Origin: UBA1723 sp045642085
Lineage (GTDB): Bacteria; Bacteroidota; Bacteroidia; Bacteroidales; Paludibacteraceae
Reading direction: 5' to 3'
Length of the DNA stretch: 64,000 nucleotides
Assembly: GCA_045642085.1 (NCBI GenBank)
Contig: JAZUIF010000107.1
Span: 1-64,000 of the forward strand
Every line of letters begins with the position of its first letter. The stretch's first letter is position 1. Under the pieces are notes generated by a model. The model was not told where the DNA came from. It ran no database searches and saw nothing but the letters and a program-made list of their open reading frames with translations. Both the position numbers and the translations under genes were made by a program. Positions 63,213 to 64,000 of the stretch are shown one piece after another.

Positions 63213-64000
63213 TCACCACTCTCCTACAACCTCTTCATTTGATGAGAAAAACATGATGTAATATATTGGCATATAAGTAATTTCCGATTCACTAAAGACT
63301 TCTCTTTCATTACTTAACACATACGCTTCATGTATGTTGTAGTTTTTTATCTTAAGGAAATGATCAAGAGCACTATGGATCTTATAGTCTTTGCCAGACT
63401 TAATCTCTAATGGCATAGTAGAAAGATTTTTAGAGTCATCAACAAGAAAATCCACTTCCCCGTTTTTCTTGTTGTCATAGTAGAAACATCCATTTCCGTG
63501 TGCTGTTAGTTCCCCCGCAACAAATGTTTCGTACACAGCTCCAAGATTTACACTACACTCATCATCCATCACTGCCTTTATATTATTGCGAAAAAGTTTG
63601 GCTGTCAACATACCGACGTCATTCATATAGAGTTTTAAAAGATTCTTCCCTTCATTTTGACTTAATGGATATGATGGTTGACTGATAGCTTTGCACTCTA
63701 CTGTTATGCCTGAAGCCACAAGATATTCAAATTCATCTTCATAGTCGGACATTCGTTTGGCAACTTTGTCTTCTATATCCTTGACCACAACCCTTTTCTT
63801 TTTGTTCTCCATAAGCGACGGAACCATATTAAAAATACGCTGAATTTTTAACTTTCGTCCCGACTCAATTTCGTATTTTGCGGCATCATTCAAGTAAAGG
63901 TCATGTATATCGCTATGTATCTGACGTATTTTCATTATATTGTGATCCGCCACGAAACTGTTTACAGCATCCGGCAAACCTCCAACAAGCAGATATTTCC
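63213..64000 (-). CDS. AAA ATPase of the DUF4143 type, C-terminal part (cut by the window edge)
   Basis: The frame is open to the right edge; its N-terminal ATPase part is outside. At the edge it reads GGLPDAVNSF, the common entrance to the second half of these proteins, then a winged helix region (SGITVECKAISQPSYPLS), LYMNDVGMLTAKLF and the PD-(D/E)XK-like FYYDNKKNGEVDFLVDD...PLEIKSGKDY with the catalytic-looking Glu, Asp, Glu and Lys. It differs from the ATPase at 61705 in sequence, so it is a separate family member, convergent with it. Confidence 0.85.
   Translation of the reverse strand, partial: KYLLVGGLPDAVNSFVADHNIMKIRQIHSDIHDLYLNDAAKYEIESGRKLKIQRIFNMVPSLMENKKKRVVVKDIEDKVAKRMSDYEDEFEYLVASGITVECKAISQPSYPLSQNEGKNLLKLYMNDVGMLTAKLFRNNIKAVMDDECSVNLGAVYETFVAGELTAHGNGCFYYDNKKNGEVDFLVDDSKNLSTMPLEIKSGKDYKIHSALDHFLKIKNYNIHEAYVLSNEREVFSESEITYMPIYYIMFFSSNEEVVGEW

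Overview
The window reads as chromosome of a Bacteroidota (Bacteroidales-type) bacterium. Evidence: five proteins carrying type IX secretion system (T9SS) sorting domains or a T9SS component, type III glutamine synthetase, tandem Skp/OmpH genes behind bamA, DUF4293 and DUF6089 family genes, and promoters of the Bacteroidetes form (TAnnTTTG, with TTTG or TTGC about 19 nt upstream). A secreted set of polysaccharide-degrading enzymes (GH8, a circularly permuted GH16 lichenase, GH30, a double GH26) points to a plant cell-wall degrader, plausibly from gut or rumen; the habitat is inference.

Layout. 1-12.2 kb: the 5' end of a 16S rRNA gene running off the left edge with its promoter, then metG, an LD-carboxypeptidase lipoprotein, a 2630-residue GH8 protein with a type-B T9SS domain, and tRNA-Leu(CAA). 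12.3-26 kb: WYL regulator, permuted lichenase, pfkB-type kinase with aroC, two SlyD-like FKBPs behind a CNNM/CBS membrane protein, glnN, secreted GH30 and a Fic protein flanked by 31-bp repeats. 26-33.3 kb: rpmH, then porZ-argB-rdgB and the double GH26. 33.6-43.4 kb: initiator tRNA, two lipoproteins, the operon DUF4293 / type-B T9SS protein / tilS / recA / hflX, and a PurF-like protein without its catalytic cysteine. 43.5-48.6 kb: tightly overlapping cdaA-lolD-comF-dnaG, in which dnaG is fused to a 5-formyltetrahydrofolate cyclo-ligase. 48.9-55.8 kb: envelope cluster DUF6089-uppS-bamA-three skp genes, tRNA-Trp, murI. 55.8-64 kb: a candidate small RNA, a repeat lipoprotein, HAD phosphatase, VanZ-like and patatin-like proteins, a lipoprotein flavodoxin, a DUF481 protein, and two DUF4143-type AAA ATPases.

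The strongest candidates for something undescribed are: (1) the DnaG/5-formyl-THF cyclo-ligase fusion; (2) three unrelated repeat families, all with exactly 33-bp periodicity, around the DUF4143 ATPase at 61.6-63.05 kb, the first lying over its promoter; (3) the 31-bp repeats bracketing the Fic gene; (4) the circularly permuted lichenase; (5) a MITE-like intergenic element present in two inverted copies 46 kb apart; (6) one or two short transcripts suggested by a promoter and terminator with no good ORF between them.
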